A stretch of DNA of 64,000 nucleotides from Paraburkholderia sp. BL21I4N1 (GTDB lineage: Bacteria > Pseudomonadota > Gammaproteobacteria > Burkholderiales > Burkholderiaceae). The stretch is taken from positions 1,054,001 to 1,118,000 of the forward strand of contig NZ_PVEN01000001.1 of the NCBI RefSeq assembly GCF_002973525.1. Direction: 5' to 3'. The translations under genes and the position numbers were made by a program. Below are positions 52,866 to 61,104 of this stretch, in pieces. Position 1 is the stretch's first letter. Every line of letters begins with the position of its first letter. The notes under the pieces are model-generated. The model was given only the letters and a program-made list of their open reading frames with translations, did no database searches and had not been told where the DNA came from.

Positions 52866-54026
52866 ATGCGGCAATCCGATGGCAACGGAAGTAAAGGCCC
52901 GAAGCCGCTCAACGCAAATAGCGATCCGGTCTTCCATCCGCCGACGCCCCGCTACGACCCCGGGCACGGAGCGGTCGGCAGCGACAGGCCACGGTCTCGG
53001 AGCGCGCCGCTCCCGATCGGTATGCACTCCAGCAGCCCGGTGCTGTCGCCGATGACCCCGCCGCCGCATGGCAGCCCTGGGCGTGCCGCCACGCCGCCCG
53101 TCGACAGATTGCAGAATAGTGCGGCGACGCTGTCGCCGATGCGTTCTCCGCCGTCGAACCGCTCGAATGGGGCGGGGCTGACACCGATGCATCACAATCC
53201 GTCCAGCGGCTCGAGCTCGCCGGTGCTGTCGCCGATGCTGCCTCGGCCGTCGGGCAGCGAGGCTCCCGCGCAGCGTCCCGACCATGCCGTGATCGACATG
53301 GCGCCGCCGCAACCGCTTCATCCGCCTGCGCAGCCGGGTGGCCAACAAGCGGTACAACAGGTGGCGCAACAGCATGCGAGTCCCCAATCCACACGGCAAA
53401 AGGTAGGTCAATTCGCGCCGCTGGTCGATGGTCTGGCGGCGGGGGCGTCGCTGGTGGCGTCGAGAGTCGTACCGGGTTCCGTCGCATCGACAGCAAGCGG
53501 TGCCGTAAGCGGGGTGTTATGGGGCGGTGCCGCCGGGATGTCGGAAGCGGGCAACACGCAACCCTCCAGCCGACTGGCATCGTTCGGCAACTTCATGAAC
53601 TTCAGCGCGGGGGCGTTGAGCACCGCGTCCGTGTTCAATACGGACAGCACGCAGACCAATCTCGGTTACGCGTCGTCGGCGGCATGGGGCTTGAGCGCGA
53701 TCACGAGCATGGCGCACGCCGCGCTCGACGGTACGCGCGGCAGAGTGAGTCGCGGGCTGCAGATTGCGAGCGGCGTAGCGAATCTCGCGGCGGCCGGGTT
53801 GTCGGCGGCGTCCGTCCGTGCGTCGTCGGAGAACGATACGACGAGTGCGGCCTGGTACGGCACGGCGTCCTCGCTATCGTGGATGGCGGGCGCGGCGTTT
53901 GCTTACGGGTCGGCACGCACGGCGTCGAATCCGTCGCCCCGCGTGGTGCCGGCGCTGCCGTCCGAGTCGTCGTCGCTGCGTTCAGGGAGCGCTGGACGTT
54001 CGTTTGGGACGATACAGTCGGTGTAG
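52866..54026 (+). CDS. Unrecognised Pro/Ser-rich protein with Ala/Gly-rich C-half
   Basis: A 386-aa protein of unknown family. Residues 1-180 are disordered-looking and rich in Pro, Ser and Gln, with a repeated motif: SSSPVLSPM occurs twice (about residues 55 and 116), plus the related ATLSPMRSPP. Residues 185-365 are Ala/Gly/Ser-rich with several moderately hydrophobic stretches (GLAAGASLVASRVV, GAVSGVLWGGAAGMSEAG, LSWMAGAAFAYGSA). There is no N-terminal signal peptide. This build resembles secreted effector or translocator-like proteins of plant-associated bacteria, but that is only an impression. No secretion genes are nearby. Confidence 0.65.
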   Translation: MRQSDGNGSKGPKPLNANSDPVFHPPTPRYDPGHGAVGSDRPRSRSAPLPIGMHSSSPVLSPMTPPPHGSPGRAATPPVDRLQNSAATLSPMRSPPSNRSNGAGLTPMHHNPSSGSSSPVLSPMLPRPSGSEAPAQRPDHAVIDMAPPQPLHPPAQPGGQQAVQQVAQQHASPQSTRQKVGQFAPLVDGLAAGASLVASRVVPGSVASTASGAVSGVLWGGAAGMSEAGNTQPSSRLASFGNFMNFSAGALSTASVFNTDSTQTNLGYASSAAWGLSAITSMAHAALDGTRGRVSRGLQIASGVANLAAAGLSAASVRASSENDTTSAAWYGTASSLSWMAGAAFAYGSARTASNPSPRVVPALPSESSSLRSGSAGRSFGTIQSV

Positions 54027-54103
54027 GCGGAGAAGCGATTAACGCCGGATGAACGACAGCAGCGAACGTATGTTGCCGGGAGTAATCGCTAGACTCGCGT
54101 TCC

Positions 54104-55087
54104 CTACTGGCCACACATTTCAAGTTCGCCGGTTTGAAGAAGCTCATCCGCATGCTCAATCTGGGCGGATTGAATAAGGTTACGGACGGATAGTGACAGG
54201 TCACTACGATTACGAAGACCCATGGTGGCACTGATGTAAGAAATCAGGCCGCGCACCCGCTCAGGAACGAACTGACGAGAACGATAGCTGATTGAAACCG
54301 GCGCCGGTAGCGATCTCCACGCTTCAAAAACGGGGAAAAGTTCACCGGCTTTCACGTGAGGATTCGCTATCGCGGACGAAAGCAAGGCAACCCCAAAACC
54401 TTGTACCGCAGCCGATGCAATGGCTTGCGGGCTCGCTGAGCGAAAACGGGAGTCGCAAGGAAGCACGAGGTGCCTTTCCGATCCACGGGCTATTAAATCC
54501 CAGGCGCTTCCGCCGGGTGACATGCGCTGTTGCGGAAGAAGGTCGGAAGGGAATAACGCCTTGGTCTCCGCCAGAAACCGCTTGCCGCCGTAGAGCGACA
54601 TGCCCAAGGAATCAATCTGTTTGGCAATGTAGACGTCACGAACTTCACTCTGCAACGAGATGGCTACGTCTGCTCCGCAGGAGAGAGGGTCATCTCCGGC
54701 GTCGAAAAAATCGACGCTCACCGTCACGTTATCGTGGGAGCGCATGTATTGATCCAGCGTTGCAGACAGGGAGTCAAATCCAAGAAGCCTTTGTATCGCC
54801 ACCCGCACCGTTCCGCTCATCGTACCGGAGCATGCTTCGCTGATGCCTTTGATTTCCGAATAGTTGTCGAGCAACGAGACCGCCCGGTTGTAGACCGACA
54901 TACCGACGTCCGTTACCGAAAGTTCGCGCGTTGTTCTGTGAAACAACCTGACGCCCAATTCCGTTTCGAGTTCCTGAATGGCCCGTGTCACCGCACTTGG
55001 AGCAATGTTGTTTGCAGCGGCGACCCTCGAAAAACTTTTATGTTCTGCGACTGCCTTAAATAACTCAAGACATTTGATCGTGTGCAT
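54104..55087 (-). CDS. LysR-type regulator
   Basis: A 327-aa LysR regulator. The HTH is LFKAVAEHKSFSRVAAANNIAPSAVTRAI (residues 9-38), followed by the linker helix and a substrate-binding domain (TVRVAIQRLLGFDSL, DVAISLQSE, FGVALLSSAIAN). The start ATG 55087 gives the usual MHTIKCLELF N-terminus. Coding here is less GC-biased than in neighbouring genes, a possible sign of recent acquisition, but I have not computed it. The target may be the divergent or adjacent genes; none is obvious. Confidence 0.85.
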   Translation of the reverse strand: MHTIKCLELFKAVAEHKSFSRVAAANNIAPSAVTRAIQELETELGVRLFHRTTRELSVTDVGMSVYNRAVSLLDNYSEIKGISEACSGTMSGTVRVAIQRLLGFDSLSATLDQYMRSHDNVTVSVDFFDAGDDPLSCGADVAISLQSEVRDVYIAKQIDSLGMSLYGGKRFLAETKALFPSDLLPQQRMSPGGSAWDLIARGSERHLVLPCDSRFRSASPQAIASAAVQGFGVALLSSAIANPHVKAGELFPVFEAWRSLPAPVSISYRSRQFVPERVRGLISYISATMGLRNRSDLSLSVRNLIQSAQIEHADELLQTGELEMCGQ

Positions 55088-55288
55088 TTCATTTCTCCCT
55101 GTCGTAACGTTGGAATGTTAATGACAAGATTAGGTGAGGACGCACCGCAGTCCCATTCTACGAACGACTATCCGCGTGCCGTCTTTGGACAGGCGACCCT
55201 AGACGAACGTATGTCGTAGCAACGTGTCACGCAGGGACGGGAGGGGTAAGGCGATATGCCCCGCAATGCACACGGGGCATTTGCCTCT

Positions 55289-55708
55289 TCAGGCTGTAAT
55301 CGCGCCGCGCAGCATGTCGGGAATTTTCTCGAGCTTCTCGAACGAGGCAGGATCGAGTCCATAGCCATTGGTCAGGACCTTGATCACGTCGAGGTAATCA
55401 ACGTAGACACGTGCTTCGCTGTCCTCCCACACCACGGCTTTCAGCGGCAATTCAACCGCCGCATGCGGGTTCGCCGCCATGATCGGTGTACCTGCCGCGG
55501 GGTTGCCGAACAGCAGCAAAACCGTCGGCCGAAGAACGGCGCCAGACTCCGCCGCCGCCTGCGCCTGGTCCACCTTGGCGAAAAGAGTGATATGGCGGCT
55601 CGCTAATGCGGCTTCGATACGAGCCACCGTGGTCGAAAAATCCGTGCTGCTCGGCAAGCTGATCACGTGGGGCGGAAGTGCGAACGATTCAGAGGCGGAA
55701 CGGGTCAT
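55289..55708 (-). CDS. DUF302 family protein
   Basis: A 139-aa cytosolic DUF302 protein: STDFSTTVARIEAALASRHITLFAKVDQAQAA, VLLLFGNPAAGTPIMAANP, ELPLKAVVWEDSEARVYVDYLD. The fold is a small alpha/beta dimer, in some cases linked to metal or sulfur stress; the activity is unknown. It is divergent from the flavoprotein at 56062 across 353 bp. In that gap I see no further gene or clear regulatory element. Confidence 0.82.
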   Translation of the reverse strand: MTRSASESFALPPHVISLPSSTDFSTTVARIEAALASRHITLFAKVDQAQAAAESGAVLRPTVLLLFGNPAAGTPIMAANPHAAVELPLKAVVWEDSEARVYVDYLDVIKVLTNGYGLDPASFEKLEKIPDMLRGAITA

Positions 55709-56061
55709 GACCGGTAGCTCCCAAAAGTAAAGAAAAACGCCGTGCGGACGACGAAGGCCGCGTCACCCGGTATCGACTCGTCCCGGCGATAGAACGCAGA
55801 CGAGCGTCCAGTGTCTCACGCGGCAAGTCATCCCAAACGCGAAAGCGGGTCGCACCGATACGAATGGATAGCCTGGGGTTACTTGAGTGACAAGCCATCG
55901 ACATCCGCGCTCAGGGTGGAACTTGAGACGATCGAGCTAGTTTTCGAGCGTCGCGAGCATCGGCAAACCCCGGTTGGACTCATAGAATTTAGTCACTGAG
56001 ATCCGAGCCGATGCGCTTCCCGTTGAAACGCACCGCGCGATAACCCAAACTGGAGTTGGCG
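55709..56061. other. 353-bp gap DUF302 / flavoprotein
   Basis: Contains the divergent promoters of the DUF302 gene and the redox cassette. A 62-codon open frame at 55811-55999 has no ribosome site and no family features, so I do not call it. A GGAG site about 7 bp before ATG 56062 belongs to the flavoprotein. Confidence 0.3.
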
Positions 56062-57456
56062 ATGTCGAATGTCGAACACTATGAATATGTCTTCCTCGGC
56101 GGCGGAAAGGGCGGCAAAACGCTCGCGATGGACCTGGCTCAAGCCGGAAAGCGGGTTGCGCTCATCGAGCGCGGAATGATCGGCGGATCGTGTATCAACG
56201 TAGCCTGTATCCCGACCAAGGCATTGATTCAGAACGCGCGGATCGCCCATGTGCGCAATGCTCATCGGCACGATAGCGAAGTGACCGAAGGCCCGAAAAC
56301 CGATATGAAAAAGGTGCTCGGCAACGTGCGCTCGGTGGTGAGTGGCATGGTGGATACCAATCTGAAAGCATTTCTTGGTTCAGGCCTCGACCTGGTATTG
56401 GGAACGGGCCGCTTTGTCGGCCCGCGCAGGATTCATGTCGAGATGAACGAAGGCGCTGCCCGGATCATCGAGGGCGAGCACGTTTTCATCAACACGGGCA
56501 CCACCGCCGCGATTCCCAACGTGCCGGGTCTGAAAGACGCGCAACCGCTCACGCACGTCGAAGCACTGCAACTGGATTCGCTGCCGGACCATCTCGTCGT
56601 GATCGGCGGCGGCTACATCGGTCTCGAGATGGCGCAGGCGTTCCGGCGTTTGGGCAGCAGCGTCACGCTGATTCAGGAAGCTCCCCGTGTCGCGATGCGC
56701 GAGGATGAAGACGTCACGTCGGAAATTCAGGCCGCGCTGGCCGAAGAGGGCATCGAGATTCTGGTCGGTGCCAGGCCGGTAAAGGTGACGGGCACGTCGG
56801 GCCATGCCGTCACGATCGAACTGGAAAGCGGCAAGGTGGTGTCGGGTACGCATGTGCTCGTCGCGGCGGGACGCACGCCCGTGACGAAGAGTTTGGCGCT
56901 CGATGCAGCCGTTGTCGAAACGGACGAACGTGGCTTCATCAAGGTCGACGAGCGGCTCGCGACGACCGCCGCCAACACTTGGGCCATCGGCGAAGTGGCA
57001 GGCACACCGATGTTCACACACGCCTCGTTCGATGACTACCGCGTGCTGAAGTCGCAACTTGCCGGCGGCAACATGACGACGGAAAACCGCATCATTCCCT
57101 ACGCTCTGTTCGTCGAACCCGAACTAGGCCGCATCGGACTGAACGAAACCGAAGCGAAGGCAGGCGGTATCGAGGTGCGGGTGGCAAAGATTCCGATGGC
57201 GGTCGTGCCGCGCGCCCGCACGAATGGGGCGACGAAAGGCTTCATGAAGGTTCTGGTCGATCAGCATTCGGACCAGATTCTTGGATTCACGATGCTGGGC
57301 ACGAACGCCGGCGACGTGGTGACGGCCGTGCAGATGGCCATGATCGGCAAGCTGCCTTATACGGCGGTGCGCGACGCGATCATCGCGCATCCGCTGATCT
57401 CCGAAGGCCTGAATATCCTGCTGGGCAAGGTTCCGGCACGCGCCGCCAAGCAATGA
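56062..57456 (+). CDS. Pyridine nucleotide-disulfide oxidoreductase, MerA/Lpd-like
   Basis: A 464-aa FAD/NAD disulfide reductase. FAD motif YVFLGGGKGGKTLAMDLA, intact redox pair in GGSCINVACIPTKALI, NAD motif LVVIGGGYIGLEMAQAFRRLG, and C-terminal dimer block. It has neither the N-terminal HMA domain nor the C-terminal Cys pair of mercuric reductase, so mercury reduction is unlikely. The stop overlaps the next gene by 4 bp, so it is coupled to a membrane thioredoxin and may supply it with electrons. Start at ATG 56062 rather than TTG 56056. Confidence 0.85.
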   Translation: MSNVEHYEYVFLGGGKGGKTLAMDLAQAGKRVALIERGMIGGSCINVACIPTKALIQNARIAHVRNAHRHDSEVTEGPKTDMKKVLGNVRSVVSGMVDTNLKAFLGSGLDLVLGTGRFVGPRRIHVEMNEGAARIIEGEHVFINTGTTAAIPNVPGLKDAQPLTHVEALQLDSLPDHLVVIGGGYIGLEMAQAFRRLGSSVTLIQEAPRVAMREDEDVTSEIQAALAEEGIEILVGARPVKVTGTSGHAVTIELESGKVVSGTHVLVAAGRTPVTKSLALDAAVVETDERGFIKVDERLATTAANTWAIGEVAGTPMFTHASFDDYRVLKSQLAGGNMTTENRIIPYALFVEPELGRIGLNETEAKAGGIEVRVAKIPMAVVPRARTNGATKGFMKVLVDQHSDQILGFTMLGTNAGDVVTAVQMAMIGKLPYTAVRDAIIAHPLISEGLNILLGKVPARAAKQ

Positions 57457-58268
57457 ACCTCGGCCCTTATTCGTTCCCGGTCGCGCCGCTCGTCTTTCTG
57501 GCGAGCATCGGTATTGCTCTTTGGGTGGCGTGCAAGGCCACCCATGGCGGCCCTGCGGCGGAAACGACCATTCTGTATAGCGTGGTGGCCGGACTGCTGG
57601 TGTCCCGACTGGCGTTCGTCGGGCAATACCTGCCGGCCTATCGGGGAGATGTGCTGAAAATGCTCGATTTCCGCGACTTGGGCTTCGACCCGGTACCGGG
57701 CGCCGTGGCCGGCGCGATGGTTCTGCTAGTGCTGCTCGCGAAGCGGCGACAGGTGCGCCGCGCCGCGATGCTCGCGGTTTTTGCCGGTTGCGCGAGTTGG
57801 GGCTTGGCGACGGCTTTCGCCGACACGGGAGAGCAGGCAGCATTTCTGCCGGCGGTAACGGTGCTCGATATGAATGGCAACCCGCAGCCCCTTGCCCATA
57901 ACGACGGCAAGCCGCTAGTCGTTAATCTGTGGGCGAGCTGGTGCGGGCCATGTCGAGCTGAAATGCCCGTTCTAGCCGAAGCGCAAAGAGACTTCACGCA
58001 GGTGGACATCGCGTTTATCAATCAGGGGGAGCCGGAAGCCGCGGTGACCGACTTTGTGACGGAGCACGGGCTTGTGCTGCACAACCTTGCGCGTGACCCG
58101 AACCTTGCCGTTGCGCGCGCAGTCGGAGCAAGAGCGTTCCCGACCACGCTGTTTTACGACCGGAACGGCAAACTGCTGGCAACGCATCTGGGGCCGTTCT
58201 CGCGAGCAACGTTCGAGCAGGCGCTTAAGACGCTCTACCCGAAAACGGCGGGTGACGCCGTTCATTAA
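57453..58268 (+). CDS. Membrane-anchored TlpA-type thioredoxin
   Basis: A 271-aa protein. Residues 1-125 hold about four hydrophobic segments resembling the N-terminal part of prolipoprotein diacylglyceryl transferase (YSFPVAPLVFLASIGIALWV, ETTILYSVVAGLLVSRLAFVG). Residues 135-265 are a thioredoxin domain with active site NLWASWCGPCRAEMPVL and cis-Pro region ARAFPTTLFYDRNG. The topology suggests a periplasmic thiol-disulfide domain. It is coupled to the upstream flavoprotein and followed 57 bp later by an exported protein. Confidence 0.82.
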   Translation: MNLGPYSFPVAPLVFLASIGIALWVACKATHGGPAAETTILYSVVAGLLVSRLAFVGQYLPAYRGDVLKMLDFRDLGFDPVPGAVAGAMVLLVLLAKRRQVRRAAMLAVFAGCASWGLATAFADTGEQAAFLPAVTVLDMNGNPQPLAHNDGKPLVVNLWASWCGPCRAEMPVLAEAQRDFTQVDIAFINQGEPEAAVTDFVTEHGLVLHNLARDPNLAVARAVGARAFPTTLFYDRNGKLLATHLGPFSRATFEQALKTLYPKTAGDAVH

Positions 58269-58325
58269 CGGCTTTTTCAATCCGGCTGTACGTTGCCGTT
58301 CATTTCTTGGGTTCTTTCATTGAAT

Positions 58326-58985
58326 ATGCGCTTTATCTCCCTTCTCATTGGTGCCGTTTCGTTTTTGTCGGTCTGCGCGCACGCGCAGACCATCCCGGCG
58401 GTCACTCTGCCGTTCGAAACACATGCCGCCTATTTTTCCCGCGAAGTGACGTCGCCAACGATTCTGGACCCGCAGGTCTTCGTGCACGACAAAAACGCCC
58501 GGGCGGAGCGCCATTGGCAGGGGATTGAACATGTTGCGGGTGTGCGCAACGCACAGGTTGACGATGCCAGCGCAACGGATCTCTATACGGCCAGAGGTAC
58601 CCCGTTGGGGATGACAGCTGGGCAATGGTTTACAGCCGGCGGTATCGTGATCCTGAAGCCGCGCGCGGATGGCCGGGAGGACGTAACCGTACAGTTGCAC
58701 GGCCTGAAACCCGGTGGGAAATTCAGCCTCTTCGAAAATCACTTCGATCAGCAACCCACTGGTTTCACGCCGGTTGACGGTAAGGGAAGCGGCAACTCTT
58801 TTGTCGCCGATTCGAATGGCTTCGCAAGCGTCAGCATGATTACACCGGTTCGGATGAACCATGCCAACGCCGTGCTCGTTGTGTATCACTCCGACAACGA
58901 GACGCACGGCAGCGAGCGCGGCGCAATTGGCGAGACCGCGCATCATCAATTGATTGCGCGGGTGCCTGATCTGCAGACTAATTGA
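58326..58985 (+). CDS. Exported protein of unknown function
   Basis: A 219-aa protein with signal peptide (residues 1-20, cleavage near AHA-QT). The mature part contains VTVQLHGLKPGGKFSLFENHF and a late NHANAVLVVYHSDN strand, giving the impression of a beta-sandwich; I do not recognise the family. It has no cysteine after the signal, so it is not itself a likely substrate of the adjoining thioredoxin. Third gene of a probable redox cassette. The start is ATG 58326; no strong ribosome site is visible. Confidence 0.65.
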   Translation: MRFISLLIGAVSFLSVCAHAQTIPAVTLPFETHAAYFSREVTSPTILDPQVFVHDKNARAERHWQGIEHVAGVRNAQVDDASATDLYTARGTPLGMTAGQWFTAGGIVILKPRADGREDVTVQLHGLKPGGKFSLFENHFDQQPTGFTPVDGKGSGNSFVADSNGFASVSMITPVRMNHANAVLVVYHSDNETHGSERGAIGETAHHQLIARVPDLQTN

Positions 58986-59091
58986 GGATGTTCGTGGCGC
59001 AGGCTTCTTCATTGGGATCGATCTCGTGAAAGACCGCCAGACCAAAGCACCATTGAGCGACGCAACGCCGGGAGTGGTCAATGTCGGCTGA
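58978..59091 (+). pseudogene. C-terminal remnant of a class III aminotransferase
   Basis: In one frame the DNA just past the exported-protein stop reads IEDVRGAGFFIGIDLVKDR then QTKAPLSDATPG and stops at 59091. This is the well-known C-terminal block of class III aminotransferases (VRG.G...G.ELV.DR.TK.P). There is no PLP-lysine region or start before it, so it is a decayed fragment left by deletion. The remainder of the gap up to 59356 shows nothing further. A rearrangement breakpoint near 58980 is likely. Confidence 0.65.
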
Positions 59092-59356
59092 CATCGCGGA
59101 TAAGAGGCTTTTCTCCCTAACGATGCATGTCAAACATCATTCACATCAGTCGTGAAAATCTATCGTTGGACGTCGGGTACTCGAAATTCAATACTTTCAC
59201 CATGTCGAAGCGATTGATTGCTCGCTCGACGCGAGGTTGCGATCCGCGCGTTCGGACTGCCCGTCATTCAGTGTTTTCGGTCTAAGGCATGTGATGGTGG
59301 AAGTCAGGCGCTTCGGGATTGCGACATACGTTCAACCTGAAAGTGCATGGTGAAAC

Positions 59357-60199
59357 ATGAGCCACAATATCGACTACAACAAGATCTCAATCAAGACTCC
59401 CGAAGAAATCGCGATGCTGCGTGCCGCTGGGCGCATCGCAGCCCAGGTCCTGCAGGATCTCACGCCGCATATTCAACCCGGCGTGACGTCGCGTCAGATC
59501 AACGACATCGCCTATGACCTGATCGTCAACAAATACCACGCGGAAATCGACCGGGAAGATCTCTCCGGCTACGATTCGAGCGAGTACGCCTGCATCTCGA
59601 TCGCGCATAACGAGAACGCCTTCAGCGGTGAACCGAACGACTTGCCCTTGAAAAAGGGAGATCTTTTCGGTGTTGACGTGAGCATCAGGAAGGAAGGGTG
59701 GTGCGGCGATACTCAACGCATGTGGATCGTGGGGGAGGAAACGAGCGCTGAAGCGCGCCTGTTAATGGCGGTCGGGTACCAGGCCATGTGCCTCGGCATC
59801 AGCCTGGTTCGTCCGGGCGCGAAGGTGCAGGAGATTGCCCGTCGCGTCCAGACCTATGTCGAATCGTTCGGGTTTTCGATGCTGCGCGTTCCGAGCGGAA
59901 CGGGGCATTCGATCGGCCAGGTTCACGCGGACGGATGGCTGATACCGTACTACGAGACTTCCGTGAACGAAGGGCGGGTGCTGGAGAAAGGCATGGTCAT
60001 CACGGTCGAACCGTTCATCTGTGCCGGGTCCGGCGAGGGCATCCGCCTGAACAACGTCACGCGTTCGGCACAGACCGCCGACGGGTCGCTTGCCGTCTAC
60101 TGGGAGCACGTGGTCGCGGTTACCGAGTCCGGATGCGAAGTGCTCGATCTGCGCGACGGCGAGGACGTCAGGTTCTACGACGCCCGCCCGCGCGGATAA
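59357..60199 (+). CDS. map: Type I methionine aminopeptidase paralogue
   Basis: A 280-aa M24 pita-bread-fold protease. All five metal ligands are present: Asp in FGVDVSI, Asp in GDTQRMW, His in GTGHSIGQVH, Glu in ITVEPFI and Glu in VYWEHVVAV. The pocket block that reads CISINEVVCHGIPD in standard enzymes reads CISIAHNENAFSGEPND here, so the conserved pocket His (His79 in E. coli) is replaced. It is probably an accessory copy with altered specificity. It is convergent with a LysR gene and overlaps its 3' end by 25 bp. Confidence 0.82.
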   Translation: MSHNIDYNKISIKTPEEIAMLRAAGRIAAQVLQDLTPHIQPGVTSRQINDIAYDLIVNKYHAEIDREDLSGYDSSEYACISIAHNENAFSGEPNDLPLKKGDLFGVDVSIRKEGWCGDTQRMWIVGEETSAEARLLMAVGYQAMCLGISLVRPGAKVQEIARRVQTYVESFGFSMLRVPSGTGHSIGQVHADGWLIPYYETSVNEGRVLEKGMVITVEPFICAGSGEGIRLNNVTRSAQTADGSLAVYWEHVVAVTESGCEVLDLRDGEDVRFYDARPRG

Positions 60200-61104
60200 C
60201 GCGTGGTGGTGGTGTCTGCCTGCCGGACCATTCCCTCCAGCCAGCCCACGAATTGCAGGATGGCTTCCTGCTTCGGATGGCCTTCTCGCCAGCACAGATA
60301 GTAGGCGAGGTTGGAGGGAATTCGCGTGCTCCCGACCTGCACCAGTTTTCCCTGCTGAAGGTAAGAACCGGTCAACCGCTCTCTCAACATGGCGACACCT
60401 TGTCCCGCGAGTGCGGCGTGCAGCAGCGATGCCGCATCGTCGAAGATAGGGCCGTGCTCCGGATCGCCGGCAGCGAGATTAGCGGCGTGGAAAAACTCTT
60501 GCCACGATCGACCGGTGAAACGCATCAGCGGAACGTGAACCAGGTCCGCGACGGTCAACGGCCCATGTTTTTCCAGAAACGCGGGCGTGCATACTGCAAT
60601 CACCTGGTCTTCCAGCAGCTTCCTTGACTGAAATCCGTTTCGATCGACGCTTTTGTGCCAGATGCCGATATCCGATTCGTACCCTTCCGGAATGTCGAGA
60701 GTATTGCGAACCGCGATGGAGAGATCGAGATGCGGGTACTGGCTATAAAACGCTTCGAGCTCCGGGATCAGCCAAACGGTCGCAAAGTCGGCCATGACGC
60801 TGACCTTGAGAACGAGACGCTGTTGCCTGTTCGCCTTTCCTGCTTCCAGAAGCGCGCATTCGATCTCGGTCAGACTCTCGCGCACCCGTTCGGCCAGACG
60901 TGTACAGGTCGACGTTGGAATCATCCGCGACTGTGTACGCGTAAACAATACGATGTCCAGCATCGATTCGATCTGCCGGATCTGATGGCTGATCGCGCTG
61001 TGTGTCAGACTCAGCTCGTGGGCGGCCGCGGTAAAGCTGCGGCATCGTTCGGCGGTTTCGAGTGCGCGGAGCGCGGAAAGATTGAGGCGAAGTCGGTCGC
61101 TCAT
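60175..61104 (-). CDS. LysR-type regulator (GcvA-like)
   Basis: A 309-aa LysR regulator with HTH LSALRALETAERCRSFTAAAHELSLTHSAISHQI and the GcvA-type substrate domain (FATVWLIPELEAFYSQYP). The start ATG 61104 overlaps the transporter stop (TGATG), so it is translated with the minus-strand cluster and probably regulates it. Its 3' end overlaps that of the convergent aminopeptidase gene by 25 bp. Confidence 0.86.
   Translation of the reverse strand: MSDRLRLNLSALRALETAERCRSFTAAAHELSLTHSAISHQIRQIESMLDIVLFTRTQSRMIPTSTCTRLAERVRESLTEIECALLEAGKANRQQRLVLKVSVMADFATVWLIPELEAFYSQYPHLDLSIAVRNTLDIPEGYESDIGIWHKSVDRNGFQSRKLLEDQVIAVCTPAFLEKHGPLTVADLVHVPLMRFTGRSWQEFFHAANLAAGDPEHGPIFDDAASLLHAALAGQGVAMLRERLTGSYLQQGKLVQVGSTRIPSNLAYYLCWREGHPKQEAILQFVGWLEGMVRQADTTTTRYPRGRAS

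Noticed and set aside
55811..55999. 62-codon open frame before the redox cassette
   Set aside because: No ribosome site, no conserved features, located where promoters are expected.
56062..57456. Mercuric reductase
   Set aside because: It lacks the N-terminal HMA domain and the C-terminal vicinal cysteines, and no mer genes are nearby.
59357..60199. Ectoine or creatine hydrolase (M24) with the OCD-like gene as an ectoine pathway
   Set aside because: The protein is 280 aa with the single-domain methionine aminopeptidase layout, not the roughly 400-aa creatinase type, and no other ectoine genes are seen.
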